64,000 bases of DNA from Deltaproteobacteria bacterium (GCA_020354645.1 CP070652.1:3614163-3678162); one strand, 5' to 3'; shown: positions 1-9,481, numbered from the stretch's first letter. Notes: a model not told the origin generated them from the sequence alone. Numbers and translations: made by a program.

Positions 1-597
1 TCGGTAGCTTTGGTCAGTGTCGGCCTGGCTTTTGTTTTAGGAACCTTTTTGGGCTCGATATCCGGATACTACAAGGGGAAGATCGACAGCTTTATCATGC
101 GTGTCATGGACATGATCCTGGCGTTTCCCTATCTTTTGCTGGCAATTGTTGTGGTGGCCTATCTCGGTCCTAGCCTGAGAAACGCCATGATGGCCATTGG
201 TGTCACCTATATTCCGCGTTTTGCACGCATCGTGCGCGGCAGCGTATTGGAAGAATACGAAAAAGATTATGTCATGGCGGCGCGGTCCATCGGAGCCAGA
301 GACTGGCGGATTATTTTTCTGGCAATATTACCCAATTGTATGGGGCCGCTGATTGTTCAGACCACTTTGAGTATGGCTTCCGCAATACTGGATGCAGCGG
401 CCCTGAGTTTTCTGGGGCTCGGCGCCCAGCCACCCACGCCTGAGTGGGGGGGCATGATTGCCATGAGCCGTGGCTTGATCCTGCGGGCCTCCTGGGTAAT
501 GACGTTTCCCGGCATCGCAATTTTGTTGGCGGTTCTCGGCTTCAACCTTCTGGGTGACGGTCTCAGGGACGCGCTTGACCCGAGACTCAGAGATTAA
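1..597 (+). CDS. Peptide-type ABC transporter permease, DppC/OppC family (5' end outside window)
   Basis: Inner-membrane permease subunit of an oligopeptide/dipeptide-type ABC importer. The frame is open to the left edge, so only about the last 198 residues are present; the TTG at 10 is not taken as the start. Several hydrophobic segments are visible, with the cytoplasmic EAA loop (AARSIGARDWRI followed by FLAILPN) that docks on the ATPases, and the usual tail GDGLRDALDPRLRD. The two ATPase genes follow on the same strand, the first after 48 bases. The sequence does not tell the substrate: dipeptide, oligopeptide or nickel import are all possible. Confidence 0.93.
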   Translation, partial: SVALVSVGLAFVLGTFLGSISGYYKGKIDSFIMRVMDMILAFPYLLLAIVVVAYLGPSLRNAMMAIGVTYIPRFARIVRGSVLEEYEKDYVMAARSIGARDWRIIFLAILPNCMGPLIVQTTLSMASAILDAAALSFLGLGAQPPTPEWGGMIAMSRGLILRASWVMTFPGIAILLAVLGFNLLGDGLRDALDPRLRD

Positions 598-645
598 ACC
601 AATAAAACCGATTACAGAACGCATCTCGTTGCACGATATCGTCTT

Positions 646-1623
646 ATGAAGAATAATCACCTGCTGGAAATCCAGAATCTGAAAACATACTTCTTTGTCC
701 ACGGCCGAGTGGCCAAAGCAGTGGACGATGTCAGCCTGGCTATCGAATCCGGCCAGACCCTGGGGCTGGTAGGAGAATCGGGCTGCGGCAAAAGCGTGAC
801 CGCCCATTCCATTATACAGCTTATCCCCGATCCACCCGGAAAAATTATGGGCGGAAAGATATTATTTGAAGGTACAAACCTTCTGGATTACTCTGATAAT
901 CAGATGCGGAAGATTCGCGGTAACCAGATTTCCATGATTTTCCAGGAACCCATGACCTCTTTGAATCCGGTTTTCACCGTAGGAGATCAGGTGGCTGAAG
1001 TCATCCGGCTGCACCAGGGATTATCACGCAAAGAAACCAGGGAACGCGTTGTCGAAATGTTTCGGCTGGTGGGAATCCCGGCACCGGCAACCCGGCTGTC
1101 CGATTATCCGCATCAGATGAGCGGCGGCATGCGCCAGCGGGTGATGATCGCCATGGCACTGGCCTGCAATCCGCGGCTGATGATTGCCGACGAGCCGACC
1201 ACGGCGCTGGACGTAACCATCCAGGCTCAGATTCTGGATCTTATGAACAAGCTCAAGGAAGAAACAGGGGCCGCCATTTTGTTTATTACGCATGACTTGG
1301 GAGTGATTGCGGAGATGTCCCAGCACGTTGCGGTCATGTATGCTGGAAAAAGGGTTGAATTCACCGATGTTAATACCCTGTTTTCCAATCCCAAGCATCC
1401 CTATACAGTGGCACTGCTGGAATCGATCCCGATTCTCGGCCGCAAAACTCCGGACGGAAAACTCAGCACCATATCCGGTATCGTTCCATCGCTGTTCGAA
1501 CTGCCCGACGGTTGTCTGTTCAGCGACAGGTGCCCGGATGTTTTTAATGACTGCCGCAGAATAGAGCCGGAGATGTACACAGTGGGGGAAAACCACATTG
1601 CCCGGTGTTTGAAATATGCCTGA
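646..1623 (+). CDS. Peptide-type ABC transporter ATPase, DppD/OppD family
   Basis: First ATPase subunit of the importer, 325 residues, cytoplasmic. It has Walker A GESGCGKS (residues 43-50), the signature MSGGMRQR near 158, Walker [12 protein letters not shown] near 179 and the switch motif ITHD. The C-terminal oligopeptide-transporter extension has the Cys-rich stretch [14 protein letters not shown]; in this family those cysteines have been reported to hold an iron-sulfur cluster. The gene overlaps the next ATPase by 8 bases, so the two are very probably translationally coupled. Confidence 0.95.
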   Translation: MKNNHLLEIQNLKTYFFVHGRVAKAVDDVSLAIESGQTLGLVGESGCGKSVTAHSIIQLIPDPPGKIMGGKILFEGTNLLDYSDNQMRKIRGNQISMIFQEPMTSLNPVFTVGDQVAEVIRLHQGLSRKETRERVVEMFRLVGIPAPATRLSDYPHQMSGGMRQRVMIAMALACNPRLMIADEPTTALDVTIQAQILDLMNKLKEETGAAILFITHDLGVIAEMSQHVAVMYAGKRVEFTDVNTLFSNPKHPYTVALLESIPILGRKTPDGKLSTISGIVPSLFELPDGCLFSDRCPDVFNDCRRIEPEMYTVGENHIARCLKYA

Positions 1624-2611
1624 TCCTACTATCAATCCGTATCTGCTCGAAGCGAAAAACGTGGTAAAATACTACCCGATCCGGGGGGGTGTTTTTTTCA
1701 AACAGGTGGCCGCCGTCAAAGCGGTTGATGGGGTCAGTCTGAACATTCGCCGGGGAGAAACCCTGGGACTTGTGGGTGAATCCGGTTGCGGAAAAACCAC
1801 CTTTGGGCGGGTTATTTTGCGGCTGGAAGAACCGACGGCCGGTGAAGTGTTTTTTGAGGGTAAAAACATCATTGCTCACGATCGGAATCAGATGCGCGTC
1901 TTGCGTAAAAAAATGCAGATTATTTTTCAGGATCCATTCTCCTCGCTGAATCCTCGAAAAACAGTATCCCAGATTGTCGGAGAACCGTTGTTGATACACG
2001 GCCTCAAGCAAAGAAAGCAGCGGCAGGACCGTGTGCTGGAACTGTTGCGTGTCGTCGGTCTGCGGCAGGAGCACATGCGCCGGTATCCGCATATGTTTTC
2101 CGGAGGGCAACGGCAGCGGATCGGTGTGGCCAGAGCGCTGGCCCTGAATCCCGATCTCATCGTGTGTGACGAGGCTGTTTCAGCACTCGATGTTTCCATC
2201 CAGGCCCAGGTGCTAAACCTGCTCAAGGATCTTCAGAATGAATTTGGCCTCACCTATCTGTTTATTTCCCACGATCTGCATGTGGTTGAACATGTCAGCG
2301 ATCGGGTGGCCGTGATGTATCTGGGGAAACTTGTCGAACTGGCAGCCAGCAAAAATCTCTATCACAGGCCCCTTCATCCTTACACCCAGGCGCTGCTGTC
2401 CGCCTCCCCGATGCCGGATCCTGAATTGAAACGGAAACGAGTCATTTTGAAAGGAGATGTCCCCAGCCCCATCGATCCCCCGCCGGGTTGTCGGTTTCAC
2501 CCCAGGTGCATGCACGCCAAGGATATCTGCACGACCAGTGAGCCCGAACTTCGAGAGATTGAACAAAATCATTTTGCAGCCTGCCATTTTGCAGGTTATG
2601 TTGGTGTTTAG
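1616..2611 (+). CDS. Peptide-type ABC transporter ATPase, DppF/OppF family
   Basis: Second ATPase subunit, 331 residues, expected to pair with the preceding ATPase beneath the two permeases. It shows Walker A GESGCGKT, signature [15 protein letters not shown], Walker [11 protein letters not shown] and ISHD, plus the C-terminal oligopeptide domain with [15 protein letters not shown]. It starts inside the end of the upstream gene (8-base overlap) and is the last gene of the importer operon. The next gene is on the opposite strand, so transcription should end in 2612-2799, although no clear hairpin is visible there. Confidence 0.95.
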   Translation: MPDPTINPYLLEAKNVVKYYPIRGGVFFKQVAAVKAVDGVSLNIRRGETLGLVGESGCGKTTFGRVILRLEEPTAGEVFFEGKNIIAHDRNQMRVLRKKMQIIFQDPFSSLNPRKTVSQIVGEPLLIHGLKQRKQRQDRVLELLRVVGLRQEHMRRYPHMFSGGQRQRIGVARALALNPDLIVCDEAVSALDVSIQAQVLNLLKDLQNEFGLTYLFISHDLHVVEHVSDRVAVMYLGKLVELAASKNLYHRPLHPYTQALLSASPMPDPELKRKRVILKGDVPSPIDPPPGCRFHPRCMHAKDICTTSEPELREIEQNHFAACHFAGYVGV

Positions 2612-2799
2612 CATAAATTTCAACAATTTTGAATTCCTACCACGTGCCTAGATTTGTGAGAATATCCATGTTCCAACTGCACTCACAGCTGTGCCGGTTC
2701 TGGCAAAGGGTAATTTTTTAGCGGAACGTTATTTTGAAAATCACGAGAACTGCGTTTTATAAGAGGAATACCTGTCAAGGTGAGAAAAGCAGAAGAATT

Positions 2800-4131
2800 C
2801 TAGATGTCCTTTAATAATTGATTGGCCGGGGATTTTTCAATTATTTCACTAATTTCTCTCAGCTTTTGCAACAAGGTTTTTAATTCTCGGGTTTGAGCCA
2901 CGGGTATATCATCCACGCCTCTCTTTTCTAATTTGTCAGTGATATATTTAATACGCCATTGATTAATGTCGCTGGCGGGCTGATAGACTGCCTGTTCATA
3001 TTCTTCCGGCTTCATCCGATAAACAAGACCCGAATCCGCCAATTCGTCGAGTATCCGTTGAACCAATCGTATGGGTATTTCCAGGATTTGGGATATCTGA
3101 GTCGCAGTTAAGGGTGTATCGCCGTTTGAAAATCTTTTCGCCAGCAGCTGGGCGATCTGCAGCGTTAGCAATTTGTTATAATGATCGCTAATCCTCCGGT
3201 AATCAGGCTCAAATTCGTAAAGCCCGACATTTTGAAAGGCATAAGCATATTCGGCGCCGAACAGCAGGATGACCCATCCAAGATGCAGCCAAATCAATAG
3301 CATTGGCAAGGCTGCCAGACTGCCGTAAATCGGATTATAGCGGCTCACCCCTACCTGAAACTGAATCAATCCCCACTGCACCACAAGATAAATCGTTCCC
3401 GCAATAATACCCGCCTGCAGGGCAGCCCTGAATGTTACCCGGGTATTGGGGATTAAGATATAGATAAAGGTGAACAAACCCCAGATGGTCAGATAGGGAA
3501 ATAGTTTAAGGAAAACAGAAATTAGCGGACCAATCTTTTGCAATATGATGATCTTTCCAGCGATCAAGTTGACTTGGGTCGCCATAAATACCGGAATACT
3601 GCTATACATTGTTAATAGAATCGGTGCGATAACAATAAAAGCGAGATAATTGATCAGTTTTCTTTTCCAGGATCGGGACTTCTTGATTTGCCAGATGTCG
3701 TTAAATGCCAGTTCGATGTGGTTCAAGACTCGCAAGACAGCCCAAAACAATATAAGGATACCGACTCCCGCAATCACGCCGCCCCTTGTGTTTTCCAGAA
3801 GGATTTGCGCATAATGCATAATTTGGTTCAGAACCGCTTCTTGAGCCGGAATTTTCTCCAGAACCTGGCTTTTGAGCAACTTTTCGAGACCAAATCCTTT
3901 GGCAAGTCCCAAAGCCAGGGCGACCACCGGACCGATGGAAAGCAGTGAATAGTAGGTCAGCGCAGAAGCTCTCAGCATGCACTTGTCTTCGATGATGCCC
4001 CGGATGGTCAGAATCATTACCCTGAGATGTTTCAACAACAAAGGTTTTATGCCGGAAAGATCGCGCAGACGAATGCGCCAAACATCGGTGCTGATATAGT
4101 GGATAATTTTTTTTCTCATCAATTTACACAT
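2800..4131 (-). CDS. YihY/virulence factor BrkB family membrane protein
   Basis: Integral inner-membrane protein of 443 residues. The first ~310 residues carry about six membrane segments with the YihY/BrkB hallmark ALTYYSLLSIGPVVALALG near the first one. The last ~130 residues are soluble and look like a winged-helix region (LTATQISQILEIPIRLVQRIL), the arrangement of the longer YihY subfamily. The family was once called ribonuclease BN, but that activity belongs to another gene; its real function is unknown. It lies downstream of the proton-channel-like pair on the same strand. An internal ATG at 4119 is an alternative start. Confidence 0.88.
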   Translation of the reverse strand: MCKLMRKKIIHYISTDVWRIRLRDLSGIKPLLLKHLRVMILTIRGIIEDKCMLRASALTYYSLLSIGPVVALALGLAKGFGLEKLLKSQVLEKIPAQEAVLNQIMHYAQILLENTRGGVIAGVGILILFWAVLRVLNHIELAFNDIWQIKKSRSWKRKLINYLAFIVIAPILLTMYSSIPVFMATQVNLIAGKIIILQKIGPLISVFLKLFPYLTIWGLFTFIYILIPNTRVTFRAALQAGIIAGTIYLVVQWGLIQFQVGVSRYNPIYGSLAALPMLLIWLHLGWVILLFGAEYAYAFQNVGLYEFEPDYRRISDHYNKLLTLQIAQLLAKRFSNGDTPLTATQISQILEIPIRLVQRILDELADSGLVYRMKPEEYEQAVYQPASDINQWRIKYITDKLEKRGVDDIPVAQTRELKTLLQKLREISEIIEKSPANQLLKDI

Positions 4132-4168
4132 TACCCGACGGTTATGGTTGGATGTTTCCTGGTGATGG

Positions 4169-4450
4169 CTACCGGTTGTCTCCGTCGAGCAGCCTTCCCA
4201 GACCCCCTAACAGGGATCCTTCATCTTTCTGGCTGCCGCCGGCCGGGGGGGCCTGTTGCAGGATACGATCCGCCATACGTGAAAACGGCAGGCTTTGAAG
4301 TAAAATGGTACCCGTGCCACTTAAGGTTGCTAGAAACAGACCTTCTCCGCCGGAAAACATAGATTTGAGGCTACCGGCGCGCTGGATGTCGTAATTAATC
4401 CCGGCGGTAAACGCCACACTGCATCCGGTGTCCACCCGGATGCGTTCATT
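4169..4450 (-). pseudogene. AIM24/TIGR00266-family protein, C-terminal remnant
   Basis: About 93 codons matching the C-terminal half of AIM24-family proteins, a beta-rich family of unclear function. Recognisable are [23 protein letters not shown] and [13 protein letters not shown], then the Gly/Pro-rich tail common in the family. The homologous part begins directly after the TAA of the upstream gene and in the same frame. The N-terminal ~150 residues are missing. A GTG at 4435 would give an 88-residue product, but no ribosome site precedes it, so I read this as a deletion remnant rather than a working gene. Confidence 0.7.
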
Positions 4451-5443
4451 TTAATCTTCTTTTTTCTTATCCTGGTAATAGTAGTCATAGCGGGAGAGAA
4501 TATCTTTAGTGAAGCTCCAGGCTTCGTTATAGGACAGGCCGCTATCTTCCGGGATAATTATTTTGACGTACAGCTTGTCCTGCCACTCGGTTTTTAATTG
4601 ACCAAGCCTTGCATGCAATTGTTGGGCATCCACTGTAGTAAAATCAGCTGAATCCAGGTCTTTGAACAATATCCGATAAGCGCCATCTTTACGAGAATAA
4701 TTCACGGTTACGACCTTTTTGTCCAAAGGACTGCGGGCCGGTCTGATCAATTCGTGGTATTTTTCCTCGAGGAAAGAATAGGCTTGCCGCTGTTTTGCAA
4801 GGGTCAACTCCAGCTCTTTCTTATCGGCATCCAATAGCACAATGATTTCTTGTTTTTTGCTCAATTGGCTCATAAGGGCTTCGAAGTTACGGTTGAACTC
4901 CTCAATTTGTCTCCGGGTTTCTTCTTTTATTTCAGCAACTTGCCTTTTGGATTCTTCTGTAATTTCAGCAATCCTTTCCTCGGTGTCATCTTTTAACTTT
5001 GCGGTTTCAGCTTCCTTGGCCGCAATCTCCGATTCAAGGGCGCTAACGTTCTCTTTAATGTCGCCCAATTCCGACTTCAATGCCGAAATAATGGCAAGTT
5101 TGGCTTCCAGGGAGCTCTGCATCACCTTCTTTTCGTCGCCGAGCAAAATAATCTGCATTTCCTTGGCCCGTAATTTTTCTTCAAGATTCGTGATGAATAT
5201 CCGAAGTTCGGCTTGAGCCCGTTTGCTTTCTGTCAAGCCCTGCTCGATCTGTTTTACCCTTTTTTCTCTGATTATTAATTGTTGCGCCAGGCTGGAATTT
5301 TTGATGATGACCACGATCATGGTCAGCATAAAGATCATCAAGATGACGGTCATGATATCGGTGAAGCTGGGCCACAAAGAGGTGTCGGTGGTCTGGCGCC
5401 TAACATTCTGTCTTAAATCTATGTAATTTTGAAACTTGTGCAT
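4451..5443 (-). CDS. MotB/ExbD-like protein with long coiled coil, no OmpA domain
   Basis: Predicted single-pass protein of 330 residues. A short N-terminus leads to one membrane helix (about residues 24-48) containing PSFTDIMTV, where Asp29 sits at the place of the proton-carrying Asp of MotB/ExbD/TolR. Residues ~50-240 are a long, charged, heptad-like coiled coil. The last ~90 residues look like a small alpha/beta domain and do not match the OmpA/peptidoglycan-binding domain of MotB. The ATG at 5443 is preferred; 13 codons further upstream would read into a GTTCAAAG-type intergenic repeat. The partner channel gene lies 142 bases upstream. By topology the coiled coil should be periplasmic. 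Confidence 0.75.
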   Translation of the reverse strand: MHKFQNYIDLRQNVRRQTTDTSLWPSFTDIMTVILMIFMLTMIVVIIKNSSLAQQLIIREKRVKQIEQGLTESKRAQAELRIFITNLEEKLRAKEMQIILLGDEKKVMQSSLEAKLAIISALKSELGDIKENVSALESEIAAKEAETAKLKDDTEERIAEITEESKRQVAEIKEETRRQIEEFNRNFEALMSQLSKKQEIIVLLDADKKELELTLAKQRQAYSFLEEKYHELIRPARSPLDKKVVTVNYSRKDGAYRILFKDLDSADFTTVDAQQLHARLGQLKTEWQDKLYVKIIIPEDSGLSYNEAWSFTKDILSRYDYYYQDKKKED

Positions 5444-5454
5444 GGTTAGTTGTT

Positions 5455-5535
5455 GGTTCAAAGTTCCGGGTTCAAGGTTCAAAGTTAAAAACAGATATAA
5501 TCCTTAATTCAACTTGGAACGTTGAACTTTGAACC
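5455..5535. repeat. Palindromic GGTTCAAAGTTC intergenic repeat
   Basis: The spacer between the two proton-channel genes holds GGTTCAAAGTTC (5455-5466), a second partial copy in the same orientation (5476-5486) and the inverted copy GAACTTTGAACC (5524-5535). This forms a 12-base inverted repeat around an A/T-rich centre. It looks like a dispersed intergenic palindrome rather than an operator; copy number elsewhere cannot be judged from this window. Confidence 0.6.
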
Positions 5536-5585
5536 ATAAACCTTTTCTGTTCCAGATTGTCCGAGTGCCTTTGCCCCGGCAAGGA

Positions 5586-6545
5586 TCAATCCTTAAGCCG
5601 AAACCCATTCAAAAGCACTTCTTTAATGGCTTCGAGCTTCGTAACCACATGTTCTGTTTTGGTAATTTGATATTCATGCCCGGTGATTAAAGCCGCCATT
5701 TTTTCGATATAGATTTGGTTGTATTCATTTAAACCTGCCAGCGAGTTTTGGATAAACCCGGTGCCTTTCTTCAATTCTTCCACTAGCTCTCTCATTTCTT
5801 TTATTAAAAGTTCAGTTTTATAGGTCACTGCCTCGCTGTCAAAAGCAAATTCCGGTACGATGTGAATTAGAACAGCTTCTTCAACTTTCCCGAACACATA
5901 GGTCTGAACATCGGTTAATCTTTGGAAAAAATAGGTGAACACAAAATAGCAGACGATGGCTGTCGCGGTCGTCGTCAGGGCGGTGTTCATTCCAGACAGC
6001 ATCACCCCCATACCTGCCCCCGGCAAAGCGGTTTGCAGAATCGAACTGGCACCGACGAGGGCAAAAATTAATGAGACAATGGTTCCGAATACACCGGTTA
6101 GAATTAATACATTATTCACAAATTTTGGAAATGATTGGTAAAGGGATTCTTCGGCAATCATGATTGACGAAATCGCACCATGATGGATCGGGACTTGTCT
6201 GTCGTAAAGATCTTTTACTGTAAAATATCGCTTGGCAATAATCGACTCGGTCGATATATTTTCGATGAAGTCTTCGTTACCGAGCTCTTTGTCTGAAACA
6301 AATGTTTTGATTTGTTTTTCTTCAAAAGAATAATGGACAAAAGACCGGACTAAATGAATCACCCCCATAAAGAACAGCAGAAAAATGATACCGTTAAGTA
6401 TTATTGTTTTATCATCGATAAAATAGATTTCTGTCACAAGTTCATATTTCCAGAGTGAAGCAGCGGCCAAAGATCCGAATACAACTATCAGGATAATTAG
6501 CATATTGATCAGCGATTTTTGACTTTTTGTTGTACGGTTAACCAT
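5586..6545 (-). CDS. MotA/TolQ/ExbB-family proton channel subunit
   Basis: Inner-membrane protein of 319 residues. Two helices lie near residues 15-33 and 50-70, a cytoplasmic stretch follows, and two helices near 145-168 and 180-212 contain GVFGTIVSLIFALVG and GMNTALTTTATAIV, the Gly/Thr-rich pair that lines the ion path in MotA/TolQ/ExbB. A helical tail of ~100 residues follows. The MotB/ExbD-like gene lies directly downstream, so the two probably form an energised stator-like complex. What it drives is not evident: no flagellar, Tol or TonB gene is nearby. The divergent gene at 6967 is unrelated. Confidence 0.8.
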   Translation of the reverse strand: MVNRTTKSQKSLINMLIILIVVFGSLAAASLWKYELVTEIYFIDDKTIILNGIIFLLFFMGVIHLVRSFVHYSFEEKQIKTFVSDKELGNEDFIENISTESIIAKRYFTVKDLYDRQVPIHHGAISSIMIAEESLYQSFPKFVNNVLILTGVFGTIVSLIFALVGASSILQTALPGAGMGVMLSGMNTALTTTATAIVCYFVFTYFFQRLTDVQTYVFGKVEEAVLIHIVPEFAFDSEAVTYKTELLIKEMRELVEELKKGTGFIQNSLAGLNEYNQIYIEKMAALITGHEYQITKTEHVVTKLEAIKEVLLNGFRLKD

Positions 6546-6966
6546 TTTTGATTTCCTTGCATATAGTTGCGGCGGCAGTTGATTGTCTGAAAAACATAAA
6601 AATAAATGCCTCCAACAAACAAAAAATTCAAGTCCATAGTTTTTCTGGGTTTTTTTATCGATTTACGCTAATGGCTGCAAAACAATACCCTTTTTCATAG
6701 GAGTTGTGCAAGCAGTATATAATTCAGACCGGGATATGCCATAGCATATTGTGCAGCATTGCATTGGTTTTAGAGTCTGGATGTTTCCTCCATCTAAGAG
6801 AAAGCTTGCGTGATAAAGTATTATTGTTTAATAGTGAAGCTCCCCCTTGAAGGGCGGGGCATTCCGGAAACCGGAGAAAAGATTGTTTATAATCCAGATA
6901 ACTTTATGTTGAAATTACTTTGCTATTTTTCTGTCCCGATCTAACATAACGCCGTGGGGTGAACAA
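6546..6966. other. Intergenic region between divergent genes
   Basis: 421 bases between the proton-channel gene (-) and the thioesterase gene (+). It must hold both promoters, but I cannot place them with confidence. There is a short GC-rich imperfect hairpin around 6840-6880. No coding remnant was seen. Confidence 0.5.
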
Positions 6967-7434
6967 ATGAAAAAACCGAATCCGAAATATATCGCAAGAT
7001 GGAACCAGTTGGCAAATACCTGCCCTTATTTTTCATTGCTTTCCATGAAAATCACTGATGTCGGCATCGGATATTCCACAATTGAAATCGAACTGGAAAA
7101 CAAACATCTTCAACCTTTTGGATTTGTTCATGGTGGGGTCTTTGCATCCATCATTGATGCCGCTGCATTTTGGGCATTATTTTATGATGTGGAAGATGAA
7201 AGTGCCGGCATCACCACCGTAGACCTTAAGTTGAATTACCTGGCACCTGCGGTTTCAGGAAAACTTATTGCCAACGGCCGCCGAATTAAGCAGGGCAGAA
7301 CACTTGGATATGCTGCAGCCGAGGTATGCAATGTAACCGGCGAAATTTTGGCCCATGGGACTTCAACCCTTATGATTCTTCCCGGCAAGGGACTGACCGT
7401 CGATCCCCCGTTGCCGCCTAAGTTTATTTCGTAA
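6967..7434 (+). CDS. PaaI-family hotdog thioesterase
   Basis: Soluble 155-residue hotdog-fold protein, probably hydrolysing an acyl-CoA thioester. It carries the family loop FGFVHGGVFASIIDAAAFWA (HGG motif near residue 56 and the following long helix) and the core strand TTVDLKLNYLAPA. Length is normal for the family. It starts at an ATG after the weak site GGGGTGAACAA. The YqeY-like gene follows 11 bases after its stop, so the two are probably co-transcribed. The acyl substrate cannot be told. Confidence 0.88.
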   Translation: MKKPNPKYIARWNQLANTCPYFSLLSMKITDVGIGYSTIEIELENKHLQPFGFVHGGVFASIIDAAAFWALFYDVEDESAGITTVDLKLNYLAPAVSGKLIANGRRIKQGRTLGYAAAEVCNVTGEILAHGTSTLMILPGKGLTVDPPLPPKFIS

Positions 7435-7445
7435 AGGAGAAAAAA

Positions 7446-7943
7446 ATGTCAAATACCTCTAATGCTAAATATGGCTGGGATAACGATATGCCGATGCCTT
7501 TGCATGAAAAGATCAAGCAGGACCTCAAGGTCGCGACGTTAAAAAAGGACCATCAAGTTAAAAGCGCGCTTCGACTGATCATGGCCGAATACCCGAGCCT
7601 AACGGTACCCATTACGCTAACAAGCGGTAAAAAAACGACACGGCCTAAAAAGTCAGAAGAAATTACCAATGATGACATTTTCGGAATTGTTCAAAAGCTC
7701 ATCAAAGCAGAGAAAACGGTTCTTGAAGTCAAAAAACAGGAGTCTTCGGATTATTTAGAAATACTGAATTTCTATCTGCCCCGGATGGCAACCCCAGAAG
7801 CAATTAAGGCCTGGATTGAGGACAACGTCGATTTTACAGTACTAAAAAATCCGATGCAGGCCATGGGACCGATAATGAAACACTTTGGCAAGCTTGCCGA
7901 TGGTCAATTAGTGAAACAAATTCTGCAGGATTTAAATAAATGA
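7446..7943 (+). CDS. yqeY: GatB/YqeY-domain protein
   Basis: Small helical cytoplasmic protein of 165 residues matching the YqeY family, whose fold is shared with the tRNA-binding tail of GatB and GatE. Family features are an N-terminal KIKQDLKVATLKKD with RLIMAE, the middle IKAEKTVLEVKKQ and the C-terminal PMQAMGPIMKHFGKLADGQ. The start ATG follows a strong AAAGGAGAAAAAA ribosome site. Function is not firmly known; a role in tRNA-dependent amidation is often proposed. A large palindromic element begins at its stop codon. Confidence 0.85.
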   Translation: MSNTSNAKYGWDNDMPMPLHEKIKQDLKVATLKKDHQVKSALRLIMAEYPSLTVPITLTSGKKTTRPKKSEEITNDDIFGIVQKLIKAEKTVLEVKKQESSDYLEILNFYLPRMATPEAIKAWIEDNVDFTVLKNPMQAMGPIMKHFGKLADGQLVKQILQDLNK

Positions 7944-8130
7944 GGGGTCGGGGAGCTTTTTTGATGCATTGTCGTAAGTCTTTTATTTTTCTGCAATTTG
8001 ACAATGGGGGAGACCGCAGCCACCGAAGGTGGAATGAGGAGGGGGCAAGTATCCCCTGCTGCCAAATTGCTTAGAAAAACAAAGACTGGAGGCACAGGAT
8101 CAAAAAAACTTTCCGAGTCCCCAAATAAAT
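7936..8130. repeat. Large imperfect inverted repeat (MITE-like, GAGGGGTCG family)
   Basis: Two arms of about 65 bases face each other, 7936-8002 and 8058-8130. GAGGGGTCGGGGAGCTTTTTTG on the left matches the reverse complement of the right arm, as do AAGTCTTTTATTTTTCT and GCAATTTG; identity is roughly three quarters. The arms enclose ~55 bases with a small GCCACCGAAGGTGG hairpin. The left arm overlaps the yqeY stop codon. Similar ends (AGGGGTCG next to a T-run) occur at 27609-27840 and a short version at 50977-51022. Confidence 0.65.
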
Positions 8131-8277
8131 AGGTCAGGTGCCGAAAAAATTGACCTGCCGCCTGAATTATTCACCCCTCCTTCGGGCCGGTTTAATTGCA
8201 ATATCTTTTCGGAACGTTATTTTAGCAACGACCATAACGACCGTGTTTTTATCTCCACTTTTGAAGGGTGAACCGTT
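8131..8277. other. Remaining intergenic DNA before the secreted protein
   Basis: With the inverted repeat to its left, this completes a 334-base gene-free stretch. It should contain the promoter of the next gene; no motif could be singled out and no coding remnant was seen. Confidence 0.4.
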
Positions 8278-9471
8278 TTGCAGCACCTATTAAAGTTCCA
8301 TGCGCGTCTGAGCGGTTTTTTGAAAGCACGAGTTACTTCTTTATATTACAATCGCGTTTTAATTGCGGTACTGCTGCTATTTGTCGTAATCGGCCAATCC
8401 CTTTCGGTCAACGCCGAACCGACGCGGACCTGCCCAGCAAAACAAAGACCCATCCATCTTGCAAATGGTCATCAATTTCAACTCCTAAACGCCGCACCGG
8501 ATACCGCCTTTAATGCCCTTTTTACCCGCTATGGAGATGGCTGGACCGGTGGTGATGGCACCTATTCGGTTTTACTTCCGGATACACGAACACTTTGGAT
8601 GTTCGGCGACACCTTCCTCGGCCGAGTAAACCCGGATCGTTCCCGTCCCCCGCATACGCCGCTTATTCATAATTCTTTCGTGATACAGGATGATTCCTCT
8701 ATGGTGACACTTCATGGCGGAACCAAGGATGTTCCGGCAGCACTGATTGCTCCGCCGGAACGATCATATTGGTATTGGCCTGCGGACGGCACCCTGGAGA
8801 ATAACAAACTGCGGATATTTCTGCGGAAGTTCAAGCGGGTTGGACCAGGATTATGGGATTGGATGTGGTTGGGGACCGATGTGGCGTCATTTGGCCTGCC
8901 CGACGTGAAGCTTCAGTCTCTTAAGCCGGCTGTCTCTAATAATAAAGTTCTTTACGGTTCCGCAATTCTGGAGGGTGACACCTATACCTTTATCTATGGA
9001 ACCGAAGATCTTAAGCGGAATAAATATGCCCACATCGCCAGGGCAGTCCCCAACCAGTTACTCGGCCGCTGGGAATTTTTCACCGGAAATGGCTGGTCGG
9101 AAGATCCGAAATCGTCGGTCCGCATTCTTGAAGGGGTTGCCAATCAATTCAGCGTTCTCAAAGTCGGAGATTTTTACTGCCTAATCACGATGGACAACCG
9201 TGAACCGTTCGGCAGCAGCATTCTGGCATATCTTTCGTACAGTCCTTGCGGCCCCTGGAGCAAGCCCCTATTGCTTTACAAAACGCCGGAATCGAAAGGT
9301 GATATTGTCACTTACAATGCCTTTGCCCATCCCCAGTTTGCCGGGCAGCGAAAACTGCTCATTTCTTATAATATCAATCATATCAAAAAGTTTAAGGCTG
9401 TTTTTGATAATGCCGACCTTTATCGGCCAAAATTTATCAGGGTAGATATGCAATGGGTGAAAGGGTTTTAG
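8278..9471 (+). CDS. Secreted DUF4185-like (propeller-type) protein
   Basis: 397 residues with an N-terminal hydrophobic segment (IAVLLLFVVIGQSLSVNA), so exported or membrane-anchored. The mature part has repeated strands of the glycosidase-like five-blade propeller type: GDGWTGGDGTYSVLLPD, LWMFGDTFLG, HNSFVIQDD, YWYWPADG, YGTEDLKRN and LITMDNREPFG. These match the pattern of DUF4185/DUF5005-type proteins. Such proteins may act on glycans, but no catalytic residues can be assigned. The start is a TTG after GAAGGGTG; no better ATG exists before the signal segment. The next gene is convergent and ends 10 bases away. Confidence 0.65.
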   Translation: MQHLLKFHARLSGFLKARVTSLYYNRVLIAVLLLFVVIGQSLSVNAEPTRTCPAKQRPIHLANGHQFQLLNAAPDTAFNALFTRYGDGWTGGDGTYSVLLPDTRTLWMFGDTFLGRVNPDRSRPPHTPLIHNSFVIQDDSSMVTLHGGTKDVPAALIAPPERSYWYWPADGTLENNKLRIFLRKFKRVGPGLWDWMWLGTDVASFGLPDVKLQSLKPAVSNNKVLYGSAILEGDTYTFIYGTEDLKRNKYAHIARAVPNQLLGRWEFFTGNGWSEDPKSSVRILEGVANQFSVLKVGDFYCLITMDNREPFGSSILAYLSYSPCGPWSKPLLLYKTPESKGDIVTYNAFAHPQFAGQRKLLISYNINHIKKFKAVFDNADLYRPKFIRVDMQWVKGF

Positions 9472-9481
9472 CCTCAAGGGT

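Noticed and set aside
4451..6545. Zorya-type phage-defence system
   Set aside because: Zorya has MotA/MotB-like ZorA and ZorB, but ZorB carries an OmpA/peptidoglycan domain and partner helicase/nuclease genes lie alongside. None of these is present here.
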